Source: Drechmeria coniospora (taxonomy: Eukaryota; Ascomycota; Sordariomycetes; Hypocreales; Ophiocordycipitaceae). Taken from it: a stretch of DNA of 64,000 nt. A model generated the notes under the pieces. That model did no database searches, was not told where the DNA came from, and worked only from the letters and a program-made list of their open reading frames with translations. Below are positions 10,290 through 21,420 of this stretch, piece by piece. Position 1 is the stretch's first letter. Each line of letters begins with the position of its first letter. The stretch lies in the NCBI RefSeq assembly GCF_001625195.1, contig NC_054389.1, positions 7,560,520 to 7,624,519 on the forward strand, read 5' to 3'. The position numbers and the translations under genes were made by a program.

Positions 10290-11288
10290 CGCTTCGGGCA
10301 CGCACGCTGCGCACGGCGTGGGAGCGGCTCGCAGCTCGACGGTCCACGATCTCGTTCAGGGGTTGTGGGGAGTTGATCGAGACGGAGTATCCGGCAGGAG
10401 CGGGCATATGGTCAGGGTAGCAAGCACGGCCAAAGCAGAGGCTCCGGGGTGCGTCCATTTAAGTGTCATCCTTGGCTCGTCCATTGGCCACATGCTTGCG
10501 GTTGCTGGTGCCGTATTATGGTCATCTTACGGCATCCCGCAAGCCGGCTCCCCGCCTCCACTCACTCCATCCACGGACCATCCCATTGCATACCCCGGCA
10601 TCTCTCCCCATATATTCCCCACACAGACTTAACTTTTCCCACCTCAAACATGTTTCGTAGGTCGCAACGGGGCCCTTGATCGAGTTAGTCCTGGCAGGCC
10701 CACGGCGGAGAGGCCGCACCGGCGGTGATGCGAACGGTGCTTTCAGGGGGCCGCCCCTGAGTTGTTGTTTGGCGTGGCGGAATGTCAACGAGGCATGGGA
10801 CCCGAGTCCGGACGGTTTCGCTGCCCAGGCTTCCGGCATATGGAGCGCAGCCGGGGAAAATGAACAGATGTATATTAAAGAGTTGTACTGTTACTACTTG
10901 ACTAGACCCCATAGTTCCACCACGGACCTGAAACCACCATTGGACTCGGGAGTCTCCACGGGCGAGGTCAGCTGCGGATTCTTGATGCGCAACCTCGACA
11001 CTTGCCACCCTGTCGCGTTCGTCCCCATCATCCATCGATAGGCCCATAAACCGCGAACCCCTGAACCCCGAACTCTCACGTGTATCGAGCCGACATGACC
11101 TGTACACACCGACGTGATCCTACCCAACCGAGTCCACGGCTGCACAATGCCACTGATCTGGCGCCAGGTTTGATTGCTCTCTTTGTGGCCGACTTTTGGG
11201 TCAGTGTACGGTTCCTGTTGGAAACCTCATTATCAAATTTCCGGCCGAAGATGCGTACCACATGATTGCGGCATGGAGCATCTGCAGT
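10290..11288. other. Intergenic: MFS promoter and 3' flank of the mucin-like gene
   Basis: About 1 kb. The upstream region of the MFS permease lies at the left and the 3' flank of the minus-strand repeat-protein gene at the right. Small open frames exist but none looks coding, and no repeat or RNA gene was recognised. Confidence 0.5.
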
Positions 11289-14200
11289 TTAAGCGTAACA
11301 TGCACACTGGCCGGGGGAGACTTCATCACAACAAGCGCCAGGGCCGGATCCGCACGGTGGAAGTGGACAAGAAAATGCTGCACCTGTGGTGGTGGTAGTC
11401 GACGTATCTGCAGAAGTCGTTGGATCGCCGGTTGTGGCCGGCTCGGTTGTCGTCGCCGTGTCGGTGTCAGTAGCCATACCTGTGGTCGTAGTATCCGTGT
11501 CGGTAGCAGTAGCCATACCGGTGGTGGTGGTATCCGTATCGGTAGCAGTAGCCACGCCGGTGGTGGTGGTATCTGTATCGGTAGCAGTAGCCCTACCGGT
11601 AGTGGTGGTATCTGTATCGGTAGCCATGCCGGTAGTGGTGGTATCCGTATCGGTAGCCATGCCGGTGGTGGTGGTATCCGTATCGGTAGCCATGCCGGTA
11701 GTGCTGGTGGTCGTGGTAGTGGTCGTGGTATCCGTGTCGGTAGCCATACCGGTAGTAGTAGTATCCGTATCGGTAGCCATGCCGGTGGTGGTAGTATCCG
11801 TATCGGTAGCCATGCCGGTGGTGGTAGTATCCGTGTCGGTAGCCATGCCGGTAGTACTGGTGGTGGTGGTAGTGGTGGTGGTGTCCGTGTCGGTAGCCAT
11901 GCCGGTGGTAGTGGTGGTATCCGTATCAGTAGCCATGCCGGTAGTGGTAGTATCCGTATCGGTAGCCATGCCAGTGGTAGTAGTACTAGAGGTCGTGCTG
12001 GTGGTGGTAGTGTCTGTATCGGTGGCCATGCCGGTAGTGGTAGTATCCGTATCGGTACTAGTAGTCGTGGTGGTCGCGGTCGTGGTCATGGTTGTGGTCG
12101 TAGTGTCCGTGTCGGTACCAGTAGCCATGCCGGTAGTCGTGGTATCCGTATCGGTACCGGTAGTCGTGCTTGTAGTGGTCGTGGCCGTGGTCGTGGTCGT
12201 AGTGTCCGTGTCGGTACCGGTAGCCATGCCGGTCGTCGTAGTATCCGTATCGGTGCCCGTAGCCATGCCGGTGGTGGTGGTATCCGTGTCAGTCGTCGTA
12301 TCCGTGCTAGTACCAGTGGCCATACCGGTAGTTATGGTATCCGTGTCGGTACCAGTAGTCATGCTGGTAGAACCAGTACCGGTAGCCGAAGTGCCTCCTG
12401 TAGTGTCCATGCTGTCCGTGGCCGAGGTGCCTCCTGTAGTGGCCATGCTGCCCGTGGCCGAGGTGCCTCCTGTAGTATCCATGCTGCCTGTGGCCGAGGT
12501 GCCTCCTGTGGTATCCATGCTGCCCGTAGCCGAGGAGCCCCCTGTGGTGGTCATGCTTCCAGTAGCCGAGGTGCCTCCAGTTGTGGTATCCATGCTGCCC
12601 GTGGCCGAGGTGCCTCCTGTGGTATCCATGCTGCCCGTGGCCGAGGAGCCCCCTGTGGTGGTCATGCTTCCAGTAGCCGAGGTGCCTCCTGTGGTATCCA
12701 TGCTACCCGTGGCCGAGGAGCCCCCTGTAGTGGTCATGCTTCCAGTAGCCGAGGTGCCTCCAGTTGTGGTATCCATGCTTCCCGTAGCCGATGTGCCTCC
12801 TGTAGTGGCCATGCTTCCCGTAGCCGAGGTGCCTCCTGTGGTATCCATGCTTCCAGTCGCCGAGGAGCCCCCTGTAGTGTCCATGCTGCCTGTAGCCGAG
12901 GAACCTCCGGTAGTGGCCATGCTGCCCGTAGCCGAGGAGCCTCCTGTGGTGTCTATGCTTCCAGTAGCTGAGGAGCCTCCCGAGGTGGCCATACTGCCCG
13001 TGGCCGAGGTGCCTCCTGTAGTGTCCATGCTTCCGGTCGCCGAGGTGCCTCCTGTGGTGGCCATGCTACCTGTAGCTGAGGTGCCTCCAGTAGTACCTCC
13101 CGAAGTGGCCATGCTGCCAGTAGCCGAAGTGTCTCCTGAGGTGGCCATGCTACCAGTGGCCGAGGAGCCTCCTGTAGTACCCCCTGAAGTGGCCATGCTG
13201 CCAGTGGCTGAGGAGCCTCCTGTGGTGTCCATGCTGCCCGTGGCCGAGGAGCCTCCTGAGGTGGCCACGCTACCCGTAGCCGAGGAGCCGCCTGTAGTGT
13301 CCATGCTGCCCGTGGCTGAGGAGCCGCCTGTAGTGTCCATGCTGCCCGTGGCCGAGGAGCCTCCCGAGGTGGCCATGCTACCAGTGGCCGAGGAGCCGCC
13401 TGTAGTGTCCATACTGCCAGTTGAAGTGACAGATCCGGTCAATGACAAGGTAGATTCTCCCGGATCGCCCCCAGTATTCGTATTAACCAATGACGTAGTG
13501 TCGGTGTTTGTGGCCATGCTACCCGTAGCCGAGATGCCTCCTGTAGTGTCTATGCTACCCGTAGCCGAGGAGCCTCCCGAGGTGGCTATGCTGCCTGTAG
13601 CCGAGGAGCCGCCAGTAGTGCCCATGCTTCCAGTGGCCGAGGAGCCTCCAGTAGTGCCCATGCTACCCGTGGCCGAGGAGCCTCCCGTAGTGGCCGAGGA
13701 GCCTCCCGAGGTGGCCATGCTACCCGTGGCCGAGGAGCCTTCTGTTGTGTCCATGCTACCCGTGGCCGAGGAGCCTCCCGTAGTGGCCGAGGAGCCTCCC
13801 GAGGTGGCCATGCTACCCGTGGCCGAGGAGCCTCCTGTTGTGTCCATGCTACTCGTGGCCGAGGAGCCTCCCGAGGTGGCCATGCTACCCGTGGCCGATG
13901 AACCTCCTGTAGTGTCCATGCTACCCGTGGCCGAGGAGCCGCCCGAGGTAGCCGAGGAGCCTCCCGAGGTGGCCATACTACCCGTGGCCGAGGTGCCTCC
14001 TGTGGTGTCCATGCTACCCGTGGCCGAGGAGCCTCCCGAGGTGGCCATGCTACCTGTAGCCGAGGAGCCGCCTGTGGTGTCCATGCTTCCAGTGGCCGAG
14101 GAGCCTCCCGTGGTGGCCGAGGAGCCTCCCGTAGTGGCCATGCTGCCCGTAGCCGAGGAGCTGCCTGTAGTGTCCATGCTGCCCGTAGCCGAGGAGCCTC

Positions 14201-17200
14201 CCGAGGTAGCCATGCTTCCTGTAGCTGAGGTGCCTTCCGAAGTTGCCATGGTGCCAGTTGAACTAATAGATCCAGTAAATGACAAGGTAGATTCTCCCGG
14301 ATCGCCTCCAGTATTCGTATTAACCAATGATGTGGTGTCGGTGTTTGTAGCCGAGGTGCCTCCCGTAGTGTCCTCTGAAGTGGCAATGCTGCCAGTGGCC
14401 GAGGTGCTTCCTGTAGTAGCCATACTACCAGTAGCTGAGGTGCTTCCTGACGTCGAAGCGCTACCGGTATCCGAGGTAGCCGAGCTGCTGTCCGAGGTCG
14501 CCATGCTACCGGTAGCTGACGTGGTATCTGAGGTTGCCATACTTCCAGTAGCCGAAGTACTCCCAGATGCCGTGGTGCTACCGGAAGCGGAGGTCTCTCC
14601 TGAAGTTTCAGCAGAAGTTGTTCCGCTAGTACCTGAGTTGGTAGTGGAATCTGTCGTTGTGCCTGACCCTGAGGATGTCCCTGAACTTGATGCCGTGCCA
14701 GAGCTTGTAGTTGCGCCAGAACTCGTTGAATCTGAGCCTGTCATTGAGCCCGAGCCCGTGGTTGAGTCTGTGGCTGAAGTTGTCCCACTGCCGGTTGTTC
14801 CCGTGCCTGAGGTTGTTCCCGTGCCCGAGGATGTTCCTGAGCCTGTTCCGGAGCCTGTAGTTGTTCCCGTGCCCGAGGTTGTTCCCGTGCCCGTAGTTGT
14901 TTCCGTGCCCGTAGTTATTTCCGTGCCCGAGGTTGTTCCCGTGCCCGTAGTCGTTCCGGAACCCGTAGTCGTTCCGGAGCCCGTAGTCGTTCCCGTGCCC
15001 GAGGTTGTTCCCGTGCCCGTAGTTGTTTCCGTGCCCGAGGTTGTTTCCGTGCCCGTAGTCGTTCCGGAGCCCGTAGTCGTTCCGGAGCCCGTAGTCGTTC
15101 CGGAGCCCGTAGTCGTTCCGGAGCCCGTAGTCGTTCCGGAGCCCGTAGTCGTTCCCGTGCCCGAGGTTGTTTCCGTGCCCGAGGTTGTTTCCGAGCCCGT
15201 AGTTGTTCCCGTGCCCGAGGTCGTTCCCGTGCCCGAGGTTGTTTCCGTGCCCGAGGTTGTTCCCGAGCCCGTCGTTGTTCCTGTGCCCGAGGTTGTCCCT
15301 GTACCTGAGGTCGTTCCTGTGCCCGAGGTTGTTCCTGACCCCGATGTCGTACTTGAGCCGGTGGTAGTTCCTGAGCCTGAAGTTGTTTCTGAGCCCGAGG
15401 TCGTCCCCGTGCCCGAGGTCGTCCCTGTGACCGAGGTCGTCCCTGTGCCCGAGGTCGTCCCTGCGCCCGAGGTCGTCCCTGTGCCCGAGGTCGTCCCTGC
15501 GCCCGAGGTCGTCCCTGTGCCCGAGGTCGTCCCTGTGCCCGAGGTTGTTTCTGAGCCCGAGGTCGTCCCCGTGCCTGAGGTTGTCCCTGTGCCCGAGGTG
15601 GTTCCCGACCCCGAAGTCGTACCTGAACCGGTGGTGGTTCCCGACCCCGATGTGGTACCTGAGCCCGTAGTTGTTTCCGATCCCGACGTTGTTCCCGTTC
15701 CCGAGGTTGTTCCTGAGCCGGAAGTTGTTTCGGACCCTGAGGTCGTACCTGAGCCCGAAGTTGTCCCAGAGCCGGAAGTTGTTCCCATGCCTGAGGATGT
15801 TCCCGCGCCCGAGGTCGTCCCCGTGCCCGAGGTCGTTCCCGTGCCCGAGGTCGTTCCTGTGCCCGAGGTCGTTCCCGTGCCCGAGGTCGCCCCCGTGCCC
15901 GAGGTCGTTCCCGTGCCCGAGGTCGTCCCCGTGCCCGAGGTCGTCCCCGTGCCAGAGGTCGTCCCCGTGCCAGAGGTCGTTCCCGTGCCAGAAGTCGTTC
16001 CCGAGCCTGAAGTCGTGCCTGAGTTTGTGGTGGAGCTGGTATCGGCTGAGCTTGACGCAATAGTTGTGCCCGAGCTGGTCGGTACTTCTATCAACACGAC
16101 AGTCGTTAGGACACCATCCATGAGGGTAACTATTGTTCTGGTGAATCCGACGCTGCCAGTTGTGATGGTAATGGTGCTCAGCACATTTGTCATCGTGGTT
16201 GTGCCAGCCGTGCCTGAAGTGGTGCTTGCCGTGGTGGAGGTGGTTGATCTGATTCCGCCAGAGTTACTAGATGTATCCGATTCGCTCGTGGAGCCCGAGT
16301 TGGTTGTCGAGCCGGTAGATCCCGAGTTGGTCGTCGAGCCGGTAGAACCAGAGTTGGTCGTCGAGCCGGTAGATCCCGAGTTGGTCGTCGAGCCGGTAGA
16401 ACCAGAGTTGGTCGTCGAGCCGGTAGAGCCCGAGTTGGTCGTCGAGCCGGTAGAGCCCGAGTTGGTCGTCGAGCCGGTAGAACCCGAGTGGGTCGTCGAG
16501 CCGGTAGAACCAGAGTTGGTCGTCGAGCCGGTAGAACCAGAATTGGTAGTCGAGCCGGTAGAACCAGAGTTGGTCGTCGAGCCGGTCGAGCCCGAGTTGG
16601 TCGTCGAGCCGGTCGAGCCCGAGTTCGTCGTCGAGCCAGTAGAGCCTGAGTTCGTCGTCGACCCCGAGTTGGTGGTTGAGCCTGAATTAGTAGTAGAGCC
16701 TGAAATGGTGGTTGAGCCTGAATTGGTGGTTGAGCCCGAGTTGGTGGTTGAGCCCGAGTTGGTGGTTGAGCCCGAGTTGGTGGTTGAGCCCGAGTTGGTA
16801 GTCGAGCCTGAGCTGGCGGTACTGCCCGAGTTGGTGGTTGAGCCCGAGCCGGTGGACTGCGAACCCGTGCTGATGCTCGTCGGTACGTCAATCACCACGA
16901 CAGTCGTCAGGGTGCCGTCGATGGTGGTGACCAGCGTGCTGGTGAATCCGACGCTGCCAGACGTCACGGTGATGGTGCTCAGCACCGTGTTGGTCCTGGT
17001 GGTCGTCGCATCGCAATCCGACGTACACTTGGTCGTCCTTGTCTTCTTCGTCTTTGTCGGCTTATGCATCCCACCCGACGATTCGGGAGGCGGCATGTAA
17101 CTGGTGTATGTTCTGCATAATCACGTTAGGCTCCTCCGCGCCGGACAGGCGGTTTGTCGAGGGGTGACGATACCGCGTGAAGACCGTCTCCAGCACTCTG

Positions 17201-17337
17201 CCCGAGCACACATATTCAACCGGCTGGTATTCGACGACGAGGGTGCCGTTCTCCTTGTTCCAGAACGGTAGAAACCCCTGAGCCGTGCAAATTAAGCCGA
17301 GCACGACGGCTGCTGTTCTCGCGGAATGAAACATCAT
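11289..17337 (-). CDS. Giant secreted Ser/Thr/Gly-rich repeat protein (mucin-like, probable cell-surface adhesin)
   Basis: Two exons: 17337-17174 and 17100-11289, 1,991 aa. The 73-bp intron has GTATCG and CACCAG ends and a CCTAAC branch site; phase 2 gives ...FTR-YMPPPESSGG. Residues 1 to about 21 form a signal peptide. A short Cys-containing head (VEYVCSGR; TTKCTSDCDATTT) precedes a conserved module, TNTVLSTITVTSGSVGFTS, that recurs once about 260 residues later. The rest is low complexity in blocks: STTNSGSTG (about 16.85-16.30 kb), TTSGTG (about 16.03-14.80), SSATGSMDTTGG (about 14.62-12.38) and TDTDTTTTGMA (about 12.37-11.44). A second module, LVNTNTGGDPGESTLS, occurs twice. The tail has six Cys and no GPI signal. 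The sequence predicts dense O-glycosylation and a surface or extracellular-matrix role; the precise function is unknown. Repeat number may vary between strains. Confidence 0.85.
11440..12370. repeat. Coding minisatellite, TDTDTTTTGMA block
   Basis: On the plus strand this appears as repeated GTATCCGTATCGGTAGCCAT/GCCGGTGGTGGT words. In the gene's sense it encodes T/D-rich units of about 9-14 residues separated by poly-Thr stretches. It is the C-terminal block of the mucin-like protein and the most Asp-rich. Confidence 0.85.
12380..14620. repeat. Coding minisatellite, SATGSM(D/A)T(T/S)GG block
   Basis: Repeats of about 36 bases (plus-strand words such as GTGGCCGAGGAGCCTCC and GTGTCCATGCT) encode about 12-residue units, with occasional shortened units. 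Two near-identical spacers at about 13.43-13.51 and 14.26-14.35 kb encode the LVNTNTGGDPGESTLS module. This suggests that a larger segment containing the spacer was itself duplicated. Confidence 0.85.
14800..16030. repeat. Coding minisatellite, TTSG(T/S)G block
   Basis: Plus-strand GTGCCCGAGGTCGTTCCC-type 18-base units encode six-residue TTSGTG or TTTGSG units in the sense strand. There are several dozen copies with Glu, Ala or Val variants. The 18-bp period is maintained throughout, so copy-number change keeps the frame. Confidence 0.85.
16290..16850. repeat. Coding minisatellite, STTNSG(STG) block
   Basis: Plus-strand GAGTTGGTCGTCGAGCCGGT-type units of 18 or 27 bases encode STTNSG and STTNSGSTG. 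This is the N-terminal repeat block of the mucin-like protein, lying between the two copies of the conserved TVLSTIT/GSVGFT module. Confidence 0.85.
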
Positions 17338-18840
17338 GGTGACAGTGACATTGACGATGGTTCAGGAAGCGAGACACGTCGAGGGCTTGCCAGGGGAAAA
17401 GTAGGAACGCAATCTTCCGCCTATACATGAATGTCAAGTCGAGGAAAGCAGGCACCGGCTTGCGACAAATAGACTTTGTTGTCCTGGCAAGTTCAGCCCC
17501 AATCTCTGAAGCTCCGAGCTAGGGCAGGGAAGCGAGTGGATATCCCTGGCCGCCAACTGCCACCATCCGGGCCACCATCCGGCCACCGAAAAGGGACACG
17601 CTGGAGAGAGAATCATCGAGGAACTAACAGCGGGTACGGCCGGACCAGCCGGAAATGGAAATGCCAAGAGACAAAGGACACAAGGCAAGCAGGCCAATGG
17701 CTCGATGGATGGGCGAACCGGCGCGCACGGGACGGTTGAGGACAGGAAGTCGAAAGGGAGGGTGGATATCGAAGCATCGACGGCCACCGCAGGCGTGGGG
17801 AGGAGGGGAGGGGTGAGCGAGACCACCATCGCCGGCCAAGTGACGGACGGCGTGCATGGATGCGTGTCCTCTTCCGTGACGGGTCGACGGACCGAGGACG
17901 GCATGATGCATGAGGTGGTCGCCATCACGTCCAGACCCCACGGTACCCCCTCACCCTTCGACGACGCAGGGGCGGGTCGAGCTCGGAAGCGTCGGTTGGC
18001 GATGACGTCCCCTCAACACGACCATGACGACGGGGAAGGCGGGCAAGGAAGGGGTTTCGCCCCGGCGGCTCTGAGGGCAAAGCCATCGAGAGGCCCGTAC
18101 CAAATCGCCGCCGATTCGTCGGCTCGCAAGGCCATGCTGTGGACCCGGCGAGGCATGCCCCAAAGACGAGAAATCGACGGCACGGAGCCACGACCCCTCG
18201 AACGCAGCCAGGGGTGCCCTAGGGCAGAGGGCCAGCACCCGGCACAGACGCACCAGTAGAATGAAATACCACTCTCGGCTTGGGAACGAAGTAGCTCGCC
18301 GCCTGGCGTGAGATGACCCGGCTGCCAAGACCGCTGGATGAGGCGAAATGGCCAGCGTGCAACGGCTTGGTTGCGGGGGACGAATCAGACGGCGCACCGC
18401 GCGTTTAGACGAAGTTTGAACATCGCCGGATCGGGAACGTTGAGGGTGTGCAGGCGAACGACGCCGCCGACTCGGCTACACGGCCGTGCTACTTTTCTGG
18501 CCGCGCAACGATGAAACACGGTGGCATCTCGAGATGGACGCTCGATGGCATTCGAACCTTTCTTCGACCGGGAGATGGATGAGGATGCACATGGCCACAA
18601 AGGGATGATGCGAAGCGGCCTCGTAGCCTCGTGCTTGAGATCGTCGCGATGACATGAAATTGACACGTCGTCCGCCGCATGGCCGTTGACAAGAGGCAAG
18701 TCGAAGCACTGAGGAGGATCCGGAGACGTTCTTGACCATGTGCGGCGAGCGAACAGGTAATATGTCGAGACGACGACGACGGCGTTTCCACGTCGTCGAG
18801 GTTGACGTGGCAGAGCAAGTGCGGAGTGCGGACTCGACCA
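17338..18840. other. Intergenic: upstream region of the mucin-like gene, unique sequence
   Basis: About 1.5 kb of GC-rich, apparently single-copy sequence. Several open frames of 120-185 codons occur on both strands, but their predicted peptides are Arg/Pro/Ser-rich, overlap one another and resemble no family. I do not call a gene. It ends where the GTAC-rich island starts. Confidence 0.45.
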
Positions 18841-20919
18841 TGCAAGCATAGGGGTGGTGTACGTAATCAAGTACAAGTACAAGTACGGGGCGAGATCAAA
18901 CCCCTTACTCCGTATTACTTGCATGGCCAATCATGTCGTCCGTTGTCATGGGTAAAAAGTGCAAGTACAAGTACATGCGCATCCAGTAACGCACTGCAGC
19001 AATGCATGTATATGTACACCTACTCTGTACTTTTGCACCGTATCCAAGTATTTACTTACTTGCACTTGTATCCTGCGTGCTTGCAAGTACTGTATTAGTA
19101 CTCCGTAGCGCTTGCTGTACCCCGTTCTTGTAGCATAGTATGTATAACTAAGTACTAGTCGGAGCCGCGCGCGCCACGTGCGAGTAAGAACTTAGTTCAG
19201 GGTCATGGTTCCACGGCTGGCAGGTGGGGACCATTGTAAGGCAATCCCGTTAGTAGGAGGAAAGGTGCTTATGCATGTATTACAGTCCAGCATCTTTCAC
19301 CACATTTGCGAGTACTTGACAGTACCGAGCATCCATGTACAGTACGGAGAATTCCCCTGACCTATACGGGCAAGCTCATGTACATGTACGCCTGCTCCGA
19401 ACATTGCATGTACCGCACATGTACAGAACTCCCTACAGAGCACAGCGCTCAAGTACTTGTTCACGAGATGCACCACCCTCTGTCCAACTAGGTGTACGGA
19501 GTAAGTACTAGTAATTATTACTGCAAGAACGATGCAATCACAACTACCTAGTACTTAAGTACAGCAAGTACTTGCTCATGCGCAGGTCGTGTACTTGGAT
19601 GCAAGTACAGACTACTGGACGCACAGTGACGTACCAAACACGTACTGTGCTCATTGCCGTGCGGTACTTGCAGCACGCCACATCAACCCCCCAGCAGTGG
19701 TACAGTGCGCACGGCGCATGGCATGCGCAATACTCATACGGTACAGAGTACGACAAGTACACCACATTACTATGCAAGGACCGTACGCTGCAGTTTGGAG
19801 AACCGTACCTACATGTACTTACTTGCCGGATGCCACACTGGCCAAAGACTTCACCGTGGACGACGGGGAGCGACGGTCGAATCTACGCGCCTTCGTTTCG
19901 ATCATGGGAGATGCCGTCGCAGCAACGTCGCTCGCTGCAGCGTGCCAGGAGCAGTACCTAGTGGTGCATCTGCCCTATCGTGCGCATCCGCTGTGTTGGC
20001 TCGGCACGACGGACGTGCCGTCGAAATCTCGTCCCAAAGAAGATGAAGAATGCACCCCCCGCCATGCCGGAATGAATGAAGAATGCGCCCACTGCTCCCT
20101 AACAGGTCAGTAGGGGTGTAAGAGTGCGATGCATGCCCAGCCATGTTAGCAAGTGCAACAGCCCCGACGCAGGTACTTGCGTGTACAAGCACCGTCCATG
20201 GAGGTACAACGTCGACATGTACGCACCCCGTACAGAGGCGGCGTGGAAAGGTACTGCGTTATGCCGTGGTACATGTCCCCGTGCGCCTGGGGAGCGTTCG
20301 TGCACGTCGCCTGCCGCCAGTTGCTGGTATGCACGTACACGCGCACGTCGGTGAGGTACGGCAAACTAGATACTCCGTAGTTTGCCCATGTACCCAATTC
20401 GTACCCCAACATGGGGACCCCGTTGGTTCGTGCCGTTAGGCGTGCTCGTGTTCGCACGGGTGCCTACAGCTAGGTAGTCGGTACATGTAATAGTTGTACG
20501 TACCTAGTACTGTTGGGGCACTCCGTCGGACCGTCTGTCGCTATCCCGCCACGGATGCAGCGTAATGGCATGAAAGCACAAGTACCGAGAATGGCAGAGC
20601 CCCCCGTTGATTGCCTCTCCTCGAGGGAGCATGCGCGCACCTACAAGCACATGCACGCCCAGCAAGCACGTCTCTGGTTACTAGTAAGCATGGAATTTTT
20701 GAGCGTATACGGAGTGCTTCCACTAGCATAGGTGCAAGTGGTGCTGGTGAGTATGCGAAACCTCCGTCTGCTTGCGAGCGAATGAACTGAAGCACATGTA
20801 CGTAGTAGGTCCAGTAGAATACGTGCGAGTATAGTACGGAGTTCAGCCAAGTGCCTACTAGTAAGTAATAGTAAAAGTACATGAGCAGAGTACTGTATCC
20901 TGGGTATCCTGGTGTAGTA

Positions 20920-21420
20920 GTTGTACTGTAATACTAGTCCTGTAGGTGTACTCTAATACTGTAGGTGTACTTACTGCAATACTAGTCCTGTGGGTGTACT
21001 GTAATACTGTAGGTGTACTTACTGCAATACTAGTCCTGTGGGTGTACTGTAATACTAGTCCTGTAGGTGTACTGTAATCTGTAGGTGTACTTACTGCAAT
21101 ACTAGTCCTGTAGGTGTACTGTAATACTAGTCCTGAAGGGGTACTGTAATACTGCAGGTGTACTGCAATACTAGTCCTGTAGGTGTGCTGCAATACTACC
21201 TAGTAGTCTTGTATGTGTACTGTAATACAGTACCTAGTAGTCCTGCAGGTGTACTGCAATACTGTAGGTGTACTGCAATACTAGTCCTGTAGGTGTACTG
21301 TGATACTAGTCCGTTGGTGTACTGTAATACTGTAGGTGTGCTGCAACACTAGTCCTGTAGGTGTACTGTAATACTAGTCCTGTAGGTGTACTGTAATACT
21401 AGTCCTGTAGGTGCACTGCA
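20920..21420. repeat. Minisatellite of TACTAGTCCTGTAGGTGTAC units
   Basis: Tandem units of about 17-25 bases built from AATACTAGTCCTGTAGGTG and TACTGTAATACTGTAGGTG. About twenty copies, with mixed unit lengths. Several units contain GTAC or ACTAGT. It lies inside GTAC island 1. Confidence 0.88.
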
